From contig NZ_JALPNF010000001.1 in NCBI RefSeq assembly GCF_023195535.1, forward strand, positions 372,001 to 436,000: a DNA stretch of 64,000 nt. The letters are read 5' to 3'. The translations under genes were made by a program, and so were the position numbers. Numbering within the stretch: position 1 is the stretch's first letter; each line of letters begins with the position of its first letter. The notes beneath the pieces were generated by a model. It searched no databases and had not been told where the DNA came from. It saw nothing but the letters and a program-made list of their open reading frames with translations. Of the stretch, positions 21,458 to 31,093 are shown piece by piece. Source of the DNA: Sphingomonas faeni. Lineage in GTDB: Bacteria > Pseudomonadota > Alphaproteobacteria > Sphingomonadales > Sphingomonadaceae.

Positions 21458-21510
21458 GCGGGTGCTCGTTAGGGAGGTTGGCGGGTTGGGCAAGGCGGTT
21501 TGTTTCTCTG

Positions 21511-21618
21511 CACCACCCCGGCAAAGGCCGGGGCCCAATTGGGAGACGGTTCTGATTAAGGGCGGCACGTGGTTACCATGGACATGCCAATTGGGCCCCG
21601 GCCTTCGCCGGGGTGGTG
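21511..21618. repeat. Palindromic intergenic repeat B
   Basis: Two 32-base arms, about 21511-21542 and 21587-21618, are reverse complements with one mismatch. The cores are CACCACCCCGGCAAAGG and its counterpart CCTTCGCCGGGGTGGTG, each arm also pairing internally as CCCCGG...CCGGGG. It lies between the HAD gene and the csbD terminator. Coordinates may be off by one base because of the count in this stretch. Confidence 0.82.
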
Positions 21619-21654
21619 GCAGTTCTGATAGTAGCGGCACCAAAACCCTGCCAC

Positions 21655-21691
21655 GCAAAGAAAAGGCCGCTCCGGTTTCCCGAAGCGGCCT
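21655..21691 (-). terminator. Rho-independent terminator of csbD
   Basis: Read on the minus strand, AGGCCGCT (21691-21684) pairs with AGCGGCCT (21671-21664), giving an 8-bp GC-rich stem with a 12-base loop, directly followed by a T-rich run (CCTTTTCTTTG). It sits about 25 bases after the csbD stop codon. Confidence 0.8.
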
Positions 21692-21714
21692 GTATTCTCA
21701 CATCAAGCCAAAGC

Positions 21715-21897
21715 TTAGATGTCGTCGCCGAGTGCGCCCTTGACGCTGCCCTTGACGTTCTGCGCAGTGCCCTTGGCCTGCTGCGCTTCGCCTTCGGCCA
21801 CCAGCTTCGCGTTGTCGGTCGCCTTGCCGACGGCTTCCTTGACGTTACCTGCAACCTTGTTGCCTGCTGCTGCGACCTTGTCGGTGAACTCGCCCAT
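21715..21897 (-). CDS. CsbD-family stress protein
   Basis: A 60-residue, hydrophilic, Lys/Ala/Gly-rich protein with the CsbD pattern of repeated helical segments (KVAGNVKEAVGKATD, AEGEAQQAKGTAQ, VKGSVKGALG). CsbD proteins are general-stress proteins of unknown biochemical activity; the B. subtilis member is controlled by sigma-B. The ATG at 21897 is supported by a strong GGAGG six bases upstream, better than the longer in-frame start at 21930. A consensus EcfG promoter lies upstream (21958-21982), and a terminator follows. Confidence 0.9.
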   Translation of the reverse strand: MGEFTDKVAAAGNKVAGNVKEAVGKATDNAKLVAEGEAQQAKGTAQNVKGSVKGALGDDI

Positions 21898-21957
21898 CAG
21901 AGCCTCCACTTGCTTTTGCGGTCCCGCCAACCGGGCCGCTTGAACTTGCTAAGGTAT

Positions 21958-21982
21958 AACGGCCGTCTTTACCGTGGGTTCC
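21958..21982 (-). promoter_or_regulatory. EcfG-type general stress promoter of csbD
   Basis: On the minus strand GGAAC (21982-21978) and CGTT (21961-21958) are separated by 16 bases, a perfect match to the alphaproteobacterial EcfG consensus GGAAC-N16/17-CGTT. Transcription would start near 21948, giving a leader of about 50 bases before the csbD ATG. The downstream gene being a CsbD stress protein agrees with this assignment. Confidence 0.78.
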
Positions 21983-22009
21983 GTGACGTTTGCGTCATCA
22001 CCCGCCGAA

Positions 22010-23002
22010 TCAGATCAAGCCCGCCAGCGGACTCGAAGGATCGGCATAGCGGCGCTGGCCCATCCGCCCGGCGCGATAGGCGAGCCGCCCCGATTCGACC
22101 GCGGCCCTCATCGCCGCCGCCATCATCAGCGGGTCCTTCGCCTCGGCGATCGCGGTATTCATCAGCACACCGTCGCAGCCAAGCTCCATCGCCACCGCGG
22201 CATCCGACGCGGTGCCGACGCCGGCGTCGACCAGCACGGGCACCCCCGCCCCCTCGACGATCAGCCGGATCGTCACGCGGTTCTGGATACCGAGACCCGA
22301 GCCGATCGGTGCGCCCAGCGGCATGATCGCCACCGCGCCCGCATTCTCGAGGCGCTTGGTGGCGATCGGATCGTCGACGCAATAGACCATCGGCTTGAAG
22401 CCCTCGTTGGCGAGGATCTCGGTCGCGCGCAGCGTCTCGACCATGTCGGGATAGAGCGTCTTCGCCTCGCCGAGCACTTCGAGCTTCACCAGCTCCCAGC
22501 CGCCCGCCTCGCGCGCCAGCCGGAGCGTGCGGATCGCCGACTCGGCGTCGAAGCAGCCGGCGGTATTGGGAAGGTAGGTGATCTTCTTCGGGTCGATGAA
22601 GTCGGTCAGCATCGGCGCGTTGCGATCCGACACGTTGACGCGGCGGACCGCGACGGTGACGATCTCCGCGCCGGACGCCTCGACCGCGGCGGCGTTCTGC
22701 GCGAAATCCTTGTATTTGCCGGTGCCGACTATCAGCCGCGACTTGAAGGTCCTGCCGGCGACCGTCCAGCTATCCTCGTGGTCGCCGCCACCGACGAAAT
22801 GCACGATCTCGAGGTCGTCGCCATCCTCGACCATCACGTCTGCCAGCGTCGAGCGCGGCACCACCTCCATGTTGCGCTCCACCGCGATCTTCTCGGGCAC
22901 GAGGCCCAGTTCGGTCGCGAGTTCGGCGAGGCTCAGCCCGGCGGTGACGCGCTTGTGCTCGCCGTTGACGGTGATCGAGACGGTGCCGTCGGAATGGGGC
23001 AT
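22010..23002 (-). CDS. thiG: ThiS-ThiG fusion: sulfur carrier plus thiazole synthase
   Basis: A 330-residue fusion. Residues 7-73 form a ThiS ubiquitin-like sulfur carrier ([11 protein letters not shown] ... [11 protein letters not shown]). From about residue 78 the chain continues into ThiG ([18 protein letters not shown]), with the ThiG landmarks [14 protein letters not shown] and [13 protein letters not shown]. ThiG forms the thiazole phosphate of thiamine from deoxyxylulose phosphate, a glycine-derived imine and ThiS thiocarboxylate. Here the Gly-Gly end that must normally be free is internal (71-73). ATG at 23002 is taken as start; no TPP riboswitch motif was found in the leader. No other thi gene is nearby. 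Confidence 0.9.
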   Translation of the reverse strand: MPHSDGTVSITVNGEHKRVTAGLSLAELATELGLVPEKIAVERNMEVVPRSTLADVMVEDGDDLEIVHFVGGGDHEDSWTVAGRTFKSRLIVGTGKYKDFAQNAAAVEASGAEIVTVAVRRVNVSDRNAPMLTDFIDPKKITYLPNTAGCFDAESAIRTLRLAREAGGWELVKLEVLGEAKTLYPDMVETLRATEILANEGFKPMVYCVDDPIATKRLENAGAVAIMPLGAPIGSGLGIQNRVTIRLIVEGAGVPVLVDAGVGTASDAAVAMELGCDGVLMNTAIAEAKDPLMMAAAMRAAVESGRLAYRAGRMGQRRYADPSSPLAGLI

Positions 23003-23026
23003 GGGTGCGTGGTCCACTATAGCGAC

Positions 23027-23056
23027 GGCACGGCTCGACTTGTCGCGAGCCGTGCC
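23027..23056. repeat. 11-bp perfect inverted repeat in the thiSG/aroQ divergent region
   Basis: GGCACGGCTCG (23027-23037) and CGAGCCGTGCC (23046-23056) flank an 8-base loop, 25 bases upstream of the ThiS-ThiG start. There is no T-run on either side, so it does not look like an intrinsic terminator. It could be an operator or an mRNA leader hairpin. Confidence 0.6.
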
Positions 23057-23135
23057 TGTAAGGAATGGCGTGACGCGCATATAGGGATCGCTTCGCCGGC
23101 CCCGCAACCGACCTGCAACCGAAAGGCTATCGCTC

Positions 23136-23570
23136 TTGCCAGATACCGTTTTCGTCCTGAACGGCCCCAACCTCAACCTGCTGGGGACGCGCGAGCCGGA
23201 GATCTATGGCGACGAGACGCTCGACGATATCGCCGGGATGCTGGAGGATCGCGCGCGCGAACTCGACCTGGCGATCGACATGCGCCAGTCGAATCACGAG
23301 GGCCACCTCGTCGACTGGATCCAGGAGGCGCAGGCGCGCGGTGCCAAGGCCGTCATCCTCAACGCGGGCGCGTTCACGCATACCTCGGTCGCGGTGCACG
23401 ACGCGATCAAGGGCGTGAAGACGCCGGTGATCGAAGTGCATCTTTCCAACCCCCACACCCGTGAATCGTTCAGGCATGTGAGCCTGGTCGGTCAGGCGGC
23501 GAAGGGTTCGATCGCGGGTTTCGGCGCGCTTTCGTATCTGCTCGCGCTTGAAGCCGTCGCACGGTTCTGA
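23136..23570 (+). CDS. aroQ: Type II 3-dehydroquinate dehydratase
   Basis: A 144-residue shikimate-pathway enzyme that dehydrates 3-dehydroquinate. The N-terminal [17 protein letters not shown] holds the catalytic Tyr and the flexible-loop Arg. The [16 protein letters not shown] and [17 protein letters not shown] blocks contain the substrate-binding Asn and His. Length is typical for the dodecameric type II enzyme. TTG at 23136 is supported by GAAAGG nine bases upstream. It leads accB by 14 bases, the common aroQ-accB-accC order of alphaproteobacteria. Confidence 0.95.
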   Translation: MPDTVFVLNGPNLNLLGTREPEIYGDETLDDIAGMLEDRARELDLAIDMRQSNHEGHLVDWIQEAQARGAKAVILNAGAFTHTSVAVHDAIKGVKTPVIEVHLSNPHTRESFRHVSLVGQAAKGSIAGFGALSYLLALEAVARF

Positions 23571-23584
23571 CAGGAGGCCCCGCC

Positions 23585-24069
23585 ATGAACGATACACCAG
23601 AAACAACAGGCGCCATGCAGGTCGACGTGACCCTGGTACGCCAGCTCGCCGAACTGCTCGACACCACGCAGCTGACCGAGATCGAGGTCGAGGACGGCTC
23701 GCGCCGTATCCGCGTCGCGCGCAAGGCCGCCCAGGCAGCCCCCGTCGCGCATTACGCGCCGCCCGCCCCGGCCCCTGTTTCGGCACCGCTGTCGATCCCG
23801 CAGGCCGAGGTTGGCGCATCTGCTCCCGCGATCAGCGCGAGCGCGGTCAAGTCGCCAATGGTCGGCACCGTCTATCTCGCCGCCAACCCCGAGGCGAAGC
23901 CGTTCTCGACGGTCGGCCAGAAGGTCAATGCGGGCGACACGCTGCTGATCATCGAGGCGATGAAGGTCATGAACACGATCGTCGCGCCATCGGCTGGCAC
24001 CGTGACCGCGATCCTGGTCGAGAACGGCCAGCCGGTCGAGTTCGACCAGCCGCTGGTCGTGGTGGAATA

Positions 24070-24070
<1 letters not shown>
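23585..24070 (+). CDS. accB: Biotin carboxyl carrier protein of acetyl-CoA carboxylase
   Basis: A 161-residue carrier that shuttles carboxyl groups between biotin carboxylase and the carboxyltransferase in fatty acid synthesis. An N-terminal region (about 10-45) is followed by an Ala/Pro-rich linker (about 45-80) and a C-terminal biotinyl domain with the acceptor Lys in [15 protein letters not shown] lies upstream of the ATG. Its TAA overlaps the accC ATG by one base, so carrier and carboxylase are coupled. Confidence 0.96.
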
Positions 24071-25422
<1,352 letters not shown>

Positions 25423-25436
25423 CGGCCGCCTCACCC

Positions 25437-25608
25437 CCCGTCATCCCAGCGAAAGCTGGGATCTCCCCGTTCGGGTCGCATCGCAAACCAAGCGGAATAT
25501 CCCAGCTTTAGCTGGAATGACGGATTGGGGCAGCGGGAGCTCTTAGCTTTCCCTGAAATGACGGGGTGGGCAGCGGGGATCCCAGCTTTTGCTGGGATGA
25601 CGGGGTGT
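25437..25608. repeat. Clustered palindromic repeats C (three clear copies, one degenerate)
   Basis: Copies based on GTCATCCCAGC-GAAA-GCTGGGAT are found at 25439-25461, in inverse orientation at 25499-25523 and 25579-25606, with a degenerate inverse copy at about 25541-25566. The last two are followed by direct copies of a GGGCAGCGGG segment, which suggests tandem duplication. They fill most of the accC-arsC gap and may end accC transcription. Confidence 0.85.
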
Positions 25609-25628
25609 CAGATGATAACGGAGCATGC

Positions 25629-25964
25629 GTGAAGGCGACGATCTACCACAACCCGCGCTGCTCCAAATCCCGCGAGGCGCTTGCCCTGCTGCAGGAGGCA
25701 GGCGCAGACGTCACGATCGTCGAATATCTGAAGACCTCGCCCACCCGCGCGGAACTCGTCCGCCTCTACGACCGCGCCGGCATGACTCCGCGCCAGGGCC
25801 TGCGCATGGCCGAGGACGGCGCAAAGGCCGTGAAGCACGGCGACTCCGAAGCGATCCTCGACGCGATGATGATCGACCCGCTGCTGATCGAACGCCCGCT
25901 GGTCGAGACCGACAAGGGCGTCCGGCTCGGTCGCCCGATCGCACGGCTGCGCGAGATCCTGTGA
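25629..25964 (+). CDS. Second ArsC/Spx-family reductase-like protein
   Basis: A 111-residue thioredoxin-fold protein with the ArsC active site at residues 7-14 (HNPRCSKSR, Cys10) and the conserved Arg in LIERPLV. It is shorter than the arsC in the arsenic operon by about 35 C-terminal residues. GTG at 25629 begins exactly at the first beta-strand; the open frame upstream is repeat C. Because it is far from the ars operon, directly before glnB, arsenate reduction is likely from homology but a different thiol-redox role cannot be excluded. Confidence 0.82.
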   Translation: MKATIYHNPRCSKSREALALLQEAGADVTIVEYLKTSPTRAELVRLYDRAGMTPRQGLRMAEDGAKAVKHGDSEAILDAMMIDPLLIERPLVETDKGVRLGRPIARLREIL

Positions 25965-25992
25965 TCGGCTCCCCTGCCCTTGCATTGCGCAC

Positions 25993-26484
<492 letters not shown>

Positions 26485-26628
26485 TTCAAACCCACGCATG
26501 GGGCGTTGACGGCAGGTAACGACATCGTCATTTGACGCGGCGCAACATTGTGTGGAAATCTCAATCCATACCGCAATTAGATTCCCCGCATGAGGCGGCG
26601 GATATCTCAAAAACGAAGGGCAAGCATC

Positions 26629-28041
26629 ATGGCGAATTCGGCCTCCGACGTTCTCAATATGATCAAGGACCAGGAGATCGAGTGGGTCGATCTGCGGTTC
26701 ACCGATCCAAAGGGTAAGTGGCAGCATCTGACGATGGTCGCCAGCCTGATCGGCGAAGACGAGCTGACCGACGGCCTGATGTTCGACGGCTCGTCGATCG
26801 AGGGCTGGAAGGCGATCAACGAGAGCGACATGACGCTCAAGCCCGATCTCGATGCAATCTACATCGATCCGTTCTCGGCGACGCCGATGATGATCCTGAT
26901 CTGCGATATCGCCGATCCGGTCACCGGCGAGCTGTACGCGCGCGATCCCCGCTCGACCGCAAAGCGCGCCGAGGCGTATCTGCTGACAACCGGCGTAGGC
27001 GACACCGTGTATGTCGGCCCCGAAGCCGAATTCTTCATGTTCGACGACGTCCGCTTCGAAAACACGTACTCGAGCAGCTACTACAAGATCGACGACATCG
27101 AGCTGCCGGGCAATTCGGGTCGCGAATACGAGGGCGGCAACATGGGCCATCGTCCGCGCGCGAAGGGCGGCTATTTCCCGGTCGCACCGGTCGACAGCGC
27201 CGTCGACATCCGCGGCGAGATGGTCTCGACGATGATCGAGATGGGCCTGCCGTGCGACAAGCATCACCACGAGGTCGCCGCCGCACAGCATGAGCTGGGC
27301 CTGACCTTCGGTACGCTGACGCAGACCGCGGATCGCATGCAGATTTACAAGTACGTCGTCCACCAGGTCGCGCATGCGTACGGCAAGACGGCGACGTTCA
27401 TGCCGAAGCCGATCAAGGAGGACAACGGCTCGGGGATGCACACGCACTTCTCGATCTGGGAAGGCAAGACGCCGCTGTTCGCCGGCAACGGCTATGCAGG
27501 CCTCAGCGACATGTGCCTGTATTTCATCGGCGGCATCATCAAGCATGCGAAAGCAGTCAACGCGTTCACCAACCCGTCGACCAACAGCTACAAGCGCCTC
27601 GTCCCCGGTTACGAAGCACCGGTGCTGCTGGCGTACTCGGCACGCAACCGCTCGGCGTCGTGCCGCATTCCGTACGGCACCGGCCCCAAGGCGAAGCGCG
27701 TCGAAGTCCGCTTCCCTGACGCGCTGGCCAACCCGTATCTCGCTTATGCGGCGCTGATGATGGCCGGTATGGACGGCATCTTGAACAAGATCCATCCGGG
27801 CGAGGCGATGGACAAGAACCTGTACGACCTGCCGCCCGCAGAGCTCGCGCAGGTCCCAACCGTCGCGGGGTCGCTCCGCGAGGCGCTCGAATGCCTGCTC
27901 GCCGATCACGACTTCCTGCTGAAGGGCGACGTGTTCTCGAAGGACCAGATCGAGAGCTATGTCGAGATCAAGTACGCCGAAGTCGCGCGCTGGGAGATGA
28001 CGCCCAGCCCGGTCGAGTATGACATGTACTACAGCGGCTGA
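26629..28041 (+). CDS. glnA: Glutamine synthetase type I
   Basis: A 470-residue dodecameric enzyme that makes glutamine from glutamate, ammonia and ATP. Visible landmarks are [13 protein letters not shown] near the N terminus, [12 protein letters not shown], the ATP-binding [32 protein letters not shown] and the adenylylation Tyr in KNLYDLPP, so it is a GSI-beta regulated by covalent modification. ATG at 26629 has GAAGGG eight bases upstream, better than the open frame start at 26590. It can be transcribed from the glnB sigma-54 promoter; no clear separate promoter was found in the 144-base gap. Confidence 0.97.
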   Translation: MANSASDVLNMIKDQEIEWVDLRFTDPKGKWQHLTMVASLIGEDELTDGLMFDGSSIEGWKAINESDMTLKPDLDAIYIDPFSATPMMILICDIADPVTGELYARDPRSTAKRAEAYLLTTGVGDTVYVGPEAEFFMFDDVRFENTYSSSYYKIDDIELPGNSGREYEGGNMGHRPRAKGGYFPVAPVDSAVDIRGEMVSTMIEMGLPCDKHHHEVAAAQHELGLTFGTLTQTADRMQIYKYVVHQVAHAYGKTATFMPKPIKEDNGSGMHTHFSIWEGKTPLFAGNGYAGLSDMCLYFIGGIIKHAKAVNAFTNPSTNSYKRLVPGYEAPVLLAYSARNRSASCRIPYGTGPKAKRVEVRFPDALANPYLAYAALMMAGMDGILNKIHPGEAMDKNLYDLPPAELAQVPTVAGSLREALECLLADHDFLLKGDVFSKDQIESYVEIKYAEVARWEMTPSPVEYDMYYSG

Positions 28042-28133
28042 GCCGTGCGGGCCGCACGGCGGTGCGCGAGAGCGCACAGCCGCTGTCGGTCGGCGTCGCG
28101 AGTAGCGACGACCGACGGCGTGGCTTCGCCACG
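28042..28133 (+). other. String of stable hairpins after glnA
   Basis: Four perfect stem-loops follow the glnA stop with almost no gap: GCCGTGC/GCACGGC (28042-28060), GTGCGC-GAGA-GCGCAC (28062-28077), a long composite GTCGGTC...GACCGAC with inner GTCGC/GCGAC (28085-28116), and CGTGGC-TTC-GCCACG (28119-28133). An intrinsic terminator comes next. This is far more structure than a 3' end needs. It could protect the glnBA message, be a repeat element, or be a 3'-derived small RNA. Confidence 0.6.
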
Positions 28134-28146
28134 TCGCTGAACTGAG

Positions 28147-28180
28147 AAAGGGCGCCCGGAGCAATCCGTGCGCCCTTTTT
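28147..28180 (+). terminator. Rho-independent terminator of glnA
   Basis: AAAGGGCGC (28147-28155) pairs with GCGCCCTTT (28170-28178), and the stem runs directly into a stretch of five T residues (28176-28180). The complementary A residues on the 5' side make it usable on either strand, but only glnA ends here. Confidence 0.88.
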
Positions 28181-28205
28181 CGTATCCCACCTGCCTAACC
28201 TATTC

Positions 28206-28221
28206 TGTAATCTTCTTTACA
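28206..28221. promoter_or_regulatory. Candidate operator upstream of isocitrate lyase
   Basis: A perfect dyad TGTAA-N6-TTACA lies about 120 bases before the aceA start codon. Its size suits a dimeric helix-turn-helix regulator. It does not match a motif I can name with confidence. Confidence 0.35.
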
Positions 28222-28338
28222 CAACGACACGGCGCGTCCGCTGCCAGTGACATCCACACCTCATCCCCAACCGCATTCCCGACCAAAACCCTGTCAACGA
28301 CCCTACACGACGATCAACGCAGCAGCGAAGGATCGCCC

Positions 28339-29934
28339 GTGACCTACCAGACGCACATCGCCCGGATCACCAACCTTATTGCCGACCAGAACGGCACCTG
28401 GGACGCGATCTCACCCGAATCGGTCGCACGGATGCGGCTCCAGAACCGCTTCGCCACCGGGCTCGACATCGCCCGCTACACCGCCGCGATCATGCGCAAG
28501 GACATGGCCGCCTATGACGCCGACCCCGCCAACTACACGCAGTCTCTCGGCTGCTGGCACGGGTTCATCGCGCAGCAGAAGATGATCAGCATCAAGAAGC
28601 ATTTCGGCACCACCGACCGCCGCTACCTCTACCTTTCGGGCTGGATGGTCGCGGCGATGCGCAGCGAGTTCGGCCCCCTGCCCGACCAGTCGATGCACGA
28701 AAAGACCAGCGTCCCTGCGCTGATCGAGGAGCTCTACACCTTCCTCCGTCAGGCCGATGCCCGCGAACTCGGCATGATGTTCCGCGAGGTCGACGCGGCC
28801 CGCGCTGCCGGCAATGCGATCGAGGAACAGCGCCTGCTAAACGCGATCGAGAACCACCAGACGCACGTCGTGCCGATCATCGCCGACATCGACGCCGGCT
28901 TCGGCAACGCGGAGGCCACGTATCTGCTCGCGCGAAAAATGATCGAAGCGGGGGCCTGCGCGCTCCAGATCGAGAATCAGGTCAGCGACGAGAAGCAGTG
29001 CGGCCACCAGGACGGCAAGGTCACGGTGCCGCACGAGGACTTCCTCGCGAAGGTCCGCGCGTGTCGCTACGCGTTCCTCGAACTCGGCGTCGAGGACGGC
29101 ATCATCGTCACGCGCACCGACTCGCTCGGCGCCGGCCTCACGAAGCAGATCGCGGTCAGCAAGGAAGCCGGCGACCTCGGCGACCAGTATAACTCGTACC
29201 TCGATTGCGAGGAGATCGATCCCACGACCGCGCGCAACGGCGACGTGATCTTGAACCGCGACGGCAAGCTGCTCCGTCCAAAACGCCTGCCCTCCAACTT
29301 GTTCCAGTTCCGCGCCGGCACGGGAGAGGACCGTTGCGTCATGGATTGCATCGCGTCACTTCAAAACGGCGCCGACCTGCTCTGGATCGAGACCGAGAAG
29401 CCGCACATCGAGCAGATCGCCGGCATGGTCGACCGCATCCGCGAAGTCGTCCCGAACGCGAAGCTGGTCTACAACAACTCGCCAAGCTTCAACTGGACGC
29501 TGAACTTCCGCCAGCAGGTGTTCGACGCCTGGGCCGCCGAGGATAAGGACGTTTCCGCCTATGACCGCGCGCGCCTGATGAGCGTCGACTATGACGGCAC
29601 CGCGCTGGCCGACGAAGCCGACGAGCGCATCCGCACCTTCCAGGCGGATTCGGCCAAGCGCGCGGGCATCTTCCATCACCTCATCACGCTGCCGACCTAT
29701 CACACCGCCGCGCTCTCGACCGACAATCTCGCCAAGGAGTATTTTGGCGATGCGGGGATGCTCGGTTATGTGAAGGGCGTCCAGCGCAAGGAGATCCGCG
29801 AGGGCATCGCCTGCGTGAAGCACCAGAACATGTCCGGCTCGGACTTGGGCGACGACCACAAGGAGTATTTCGCGGGCGAGGCGGCGTTGAAGGCCGGTGG
29901 CGCACACAACACGATGAACCAGTTCGCCGCCTGA
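28339..29934 (+). CDS. aceA: Isocitrate lyase, long form
   Basis: A 531-residue glyoxylate-shunt enzyme that splits isocitrate to succinate and glyoxylate, allowing growth on acetate or fatty acids. The catalytic Cys is in DEKQCGHQDGK, with metal-binding residues in ADIDAGFGNAEATY and the NNSPSFNW segment. The length and KQCGH motif match the longer Pseudomonas aeruginosa type rather than the 430-residue E. coli form. GTG at 28339 has AAGGA eight bases upstream; the upstream open frame is not homologous. No malate synthase gene is in the window. Confidence 0.94.
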   Translation: MTYQTHIARITNLIADQNGTWDAISPESVARMRLQNRFATGLDIARYTAAIMRKDMAAYDADPANYTQSLGCWHGFIAQQKMISIKKHFGTTDRRYLYLSGWMVAAMRSEFGPLPDQSMHEKTSVPALIEELYTFLRQADARELGMMFREVDAARAAGNAIEEQRLLNAIENHQTHVVPIIADIDAGFGNAEATYLLARKMIEAGACALQIENQVSDEKQCGHQDGKVTVPHEDFLAKVRACRYAFLELGVEDGIIVTRTDSLGAGLTKQIAVSKEAGDLGDQYNSYLDCEEIDPTTARNGDVILNRDGKLLRPKRLPSNLFQFRAGTGEDRCVMDCIASLQNGADLLWIETEKPHIEQIAGMVDRIREVVPNAKLVYNNSPSFNWTLNFRQQVFDAWAAEDKDVSAYDRARLMSVDYDGTALADEADERIRTFQADSAKRAGIFHHLITLPTYHTAALSTDNLAKEYFGDAGMLGYVKGVQRKEIREGIACVKHQNMSGSDLGDDHKEYFAGEAALKAGGAHNTMNQFAA

Positions 29935-29940
29935 TCTGCA

Positions 29941-29966
29941 CACGCCGGAGCGCATGTTCCGGCGTG
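29941..29966 (+). terminator. Stem-loop after aceA
   Basis: CACGCCGGA (29941-29949) pairs perfectly with TCCGGCGTG (29958-29966) around an 8-base loop, directly after the aceA stop. The T-run is absent, so it may slow or stabilise instead of acting as a classical terminator. Confidence 0.5.
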
Positions 29967-30124
29967 CACCTTGCCTGACGGTCCGCTGCGGTGTCGGATC
30001 GCATATCGAGATCGGAGATAGGGACAGTGCTTCACCCCCAACATGAAACATATGTCATTTTCGGGTTTACGCCGCCCCGCCCTGGCCGCTAGGAGAAGTT
30101 CTTCTAAAGGGTGGCAAGGTGATG

Positions 30125-31093
30125 ATGCGGAAGGCTATTTTTCTTTCCGTGGGGGTGTGCCTGTCGCTGTTGACGGCGTGCAACCGTCACCAGTCGACGC
30201 TCGCGCCGTTCGGCGAGGAAGCGGACAAGGTCCTCTCGATCACCATCGTCCTGGTCATCGGCGCGATCATTCTTGCGGGCGGTCTGGCATTGTTGATGCG
30301 CCATGCGATGCGCGCACCTGAGGGTCGGCTGACACACAAGGGCGGCATGAAGCTGGTGCTGTGGCTCGGCGGCATTGGGCCTTCGATCCTGCTGCTTGCG
30401 CTGCTACTCTACGCCCTGCCCGCGATGCGCCCGCGCGAGGTTGCGAACGGCGATCTCCGGATCGGTGTCGAGGGCGAACAATTCTGGTGGCGCGTCCGCT
30501 ATGCGCCGCCGGGCGGATCGGTGGTCGAGGCGGCCAACGAACTCCGCCTGCCCGTCGGCCGCACCGTCGAACTGTCGCTGCGCAGCCCCGACGTCATCCA
30601 CAGCTTCTGGGTGCCCGGCCTCGCTGGCAAGATGGACATGATCCCCGGCCGCACCAACCGCCTCGTCGTTCGTGCGACCAAGGCGGGGACGTACCGCGGC
30701 GTCTGTGCCGAGTTCTGCGGGCTCGGCCATGCGCTGATGGCGTTCGATGTCATCGCGATGGAGCCCGCCGCGTTCGCGAGCTGGCTCGCCGCGCAGGCCA
30801 GGCCCGCCACCGTCACCGCATCGCCCGGCGCGCGCCTGTTCGCAAGCTACGGCTGTAGCGGCTGCCACAGCGTCCGCGGCGTCGGGCCCGTCGCGAAGAT
30901 CGGCCCCGACCTGACTCACTTCGGCTCGCGTCCGACACTCGCCGCAGGTGTGCTGCCGATGACCCGCGCCAACATCGCCGGTTTCGTGCGCGATCCGGGC
31001 AAGACCAAGCCCGGCGTGCGGATGCCCGCCTTCCCGCAGATGTCGGCTGCCGAAGCCGACCAGATCGCAAGCTACCTTCAGGGGCTCAAATGA
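30125..31093 (+). CDS. coxB: Cytochrome c oxidase subunit II with fused cytochrome c domain
   Basis: A 322-residue membrane lipoprotein. A lipobox LLTAC lies near residue 18, two membrane helices follow (about 35-57 and 76-98), then the cupredoxin domain with the CuA ligands (VIHSFW; CAEFCGLGHALM) and a C-terminal mono-haem c domain (CSGCH, axial Met in RMPAF). This is the caa3-like form that takes electrons through its own haem c. Three starts are stacked (GTG 30119, ATG 30122, ATG 30125); the last fits AAGG five bases upstream. It overlaps the next gene by 4 bases. Confidence 0.9.
   Translation: MRKAIFLSVGVCLSLLTACNRHQSTLAPFGEEADKVLSITIVLVIGAIILAGGLALLMRHAMRAPEGRLTHKGGMKLVLWLGGIGPSILLLALLLYALPAMRPREVANGDLRIGVEGEQFWWRVRYAPPGGSVVEAANELRLPVGRTVELSLRSPDVIHSFWVPGLAGKMDMIPGRTNRLVVRATKAGTYRGVCAEFCGLGHALMAFDVIAMEPAAFASWLAAQARPATVTASPGARLFASYGCSGCHSVRGVGPVAKIGPDLTHFGSRPTLAAGVLPMTRANIAGFVRDPGKTKPGVRMPAFPQMSAAEADQIASYLQGLK

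Noticed and set aside
23003..23135. TPP riboswitch before ThiS-ThiG
   Set aside because: The conserved CTGAGA and ACCCTTTGAACCTGAT boxes were not found on the minus strand.
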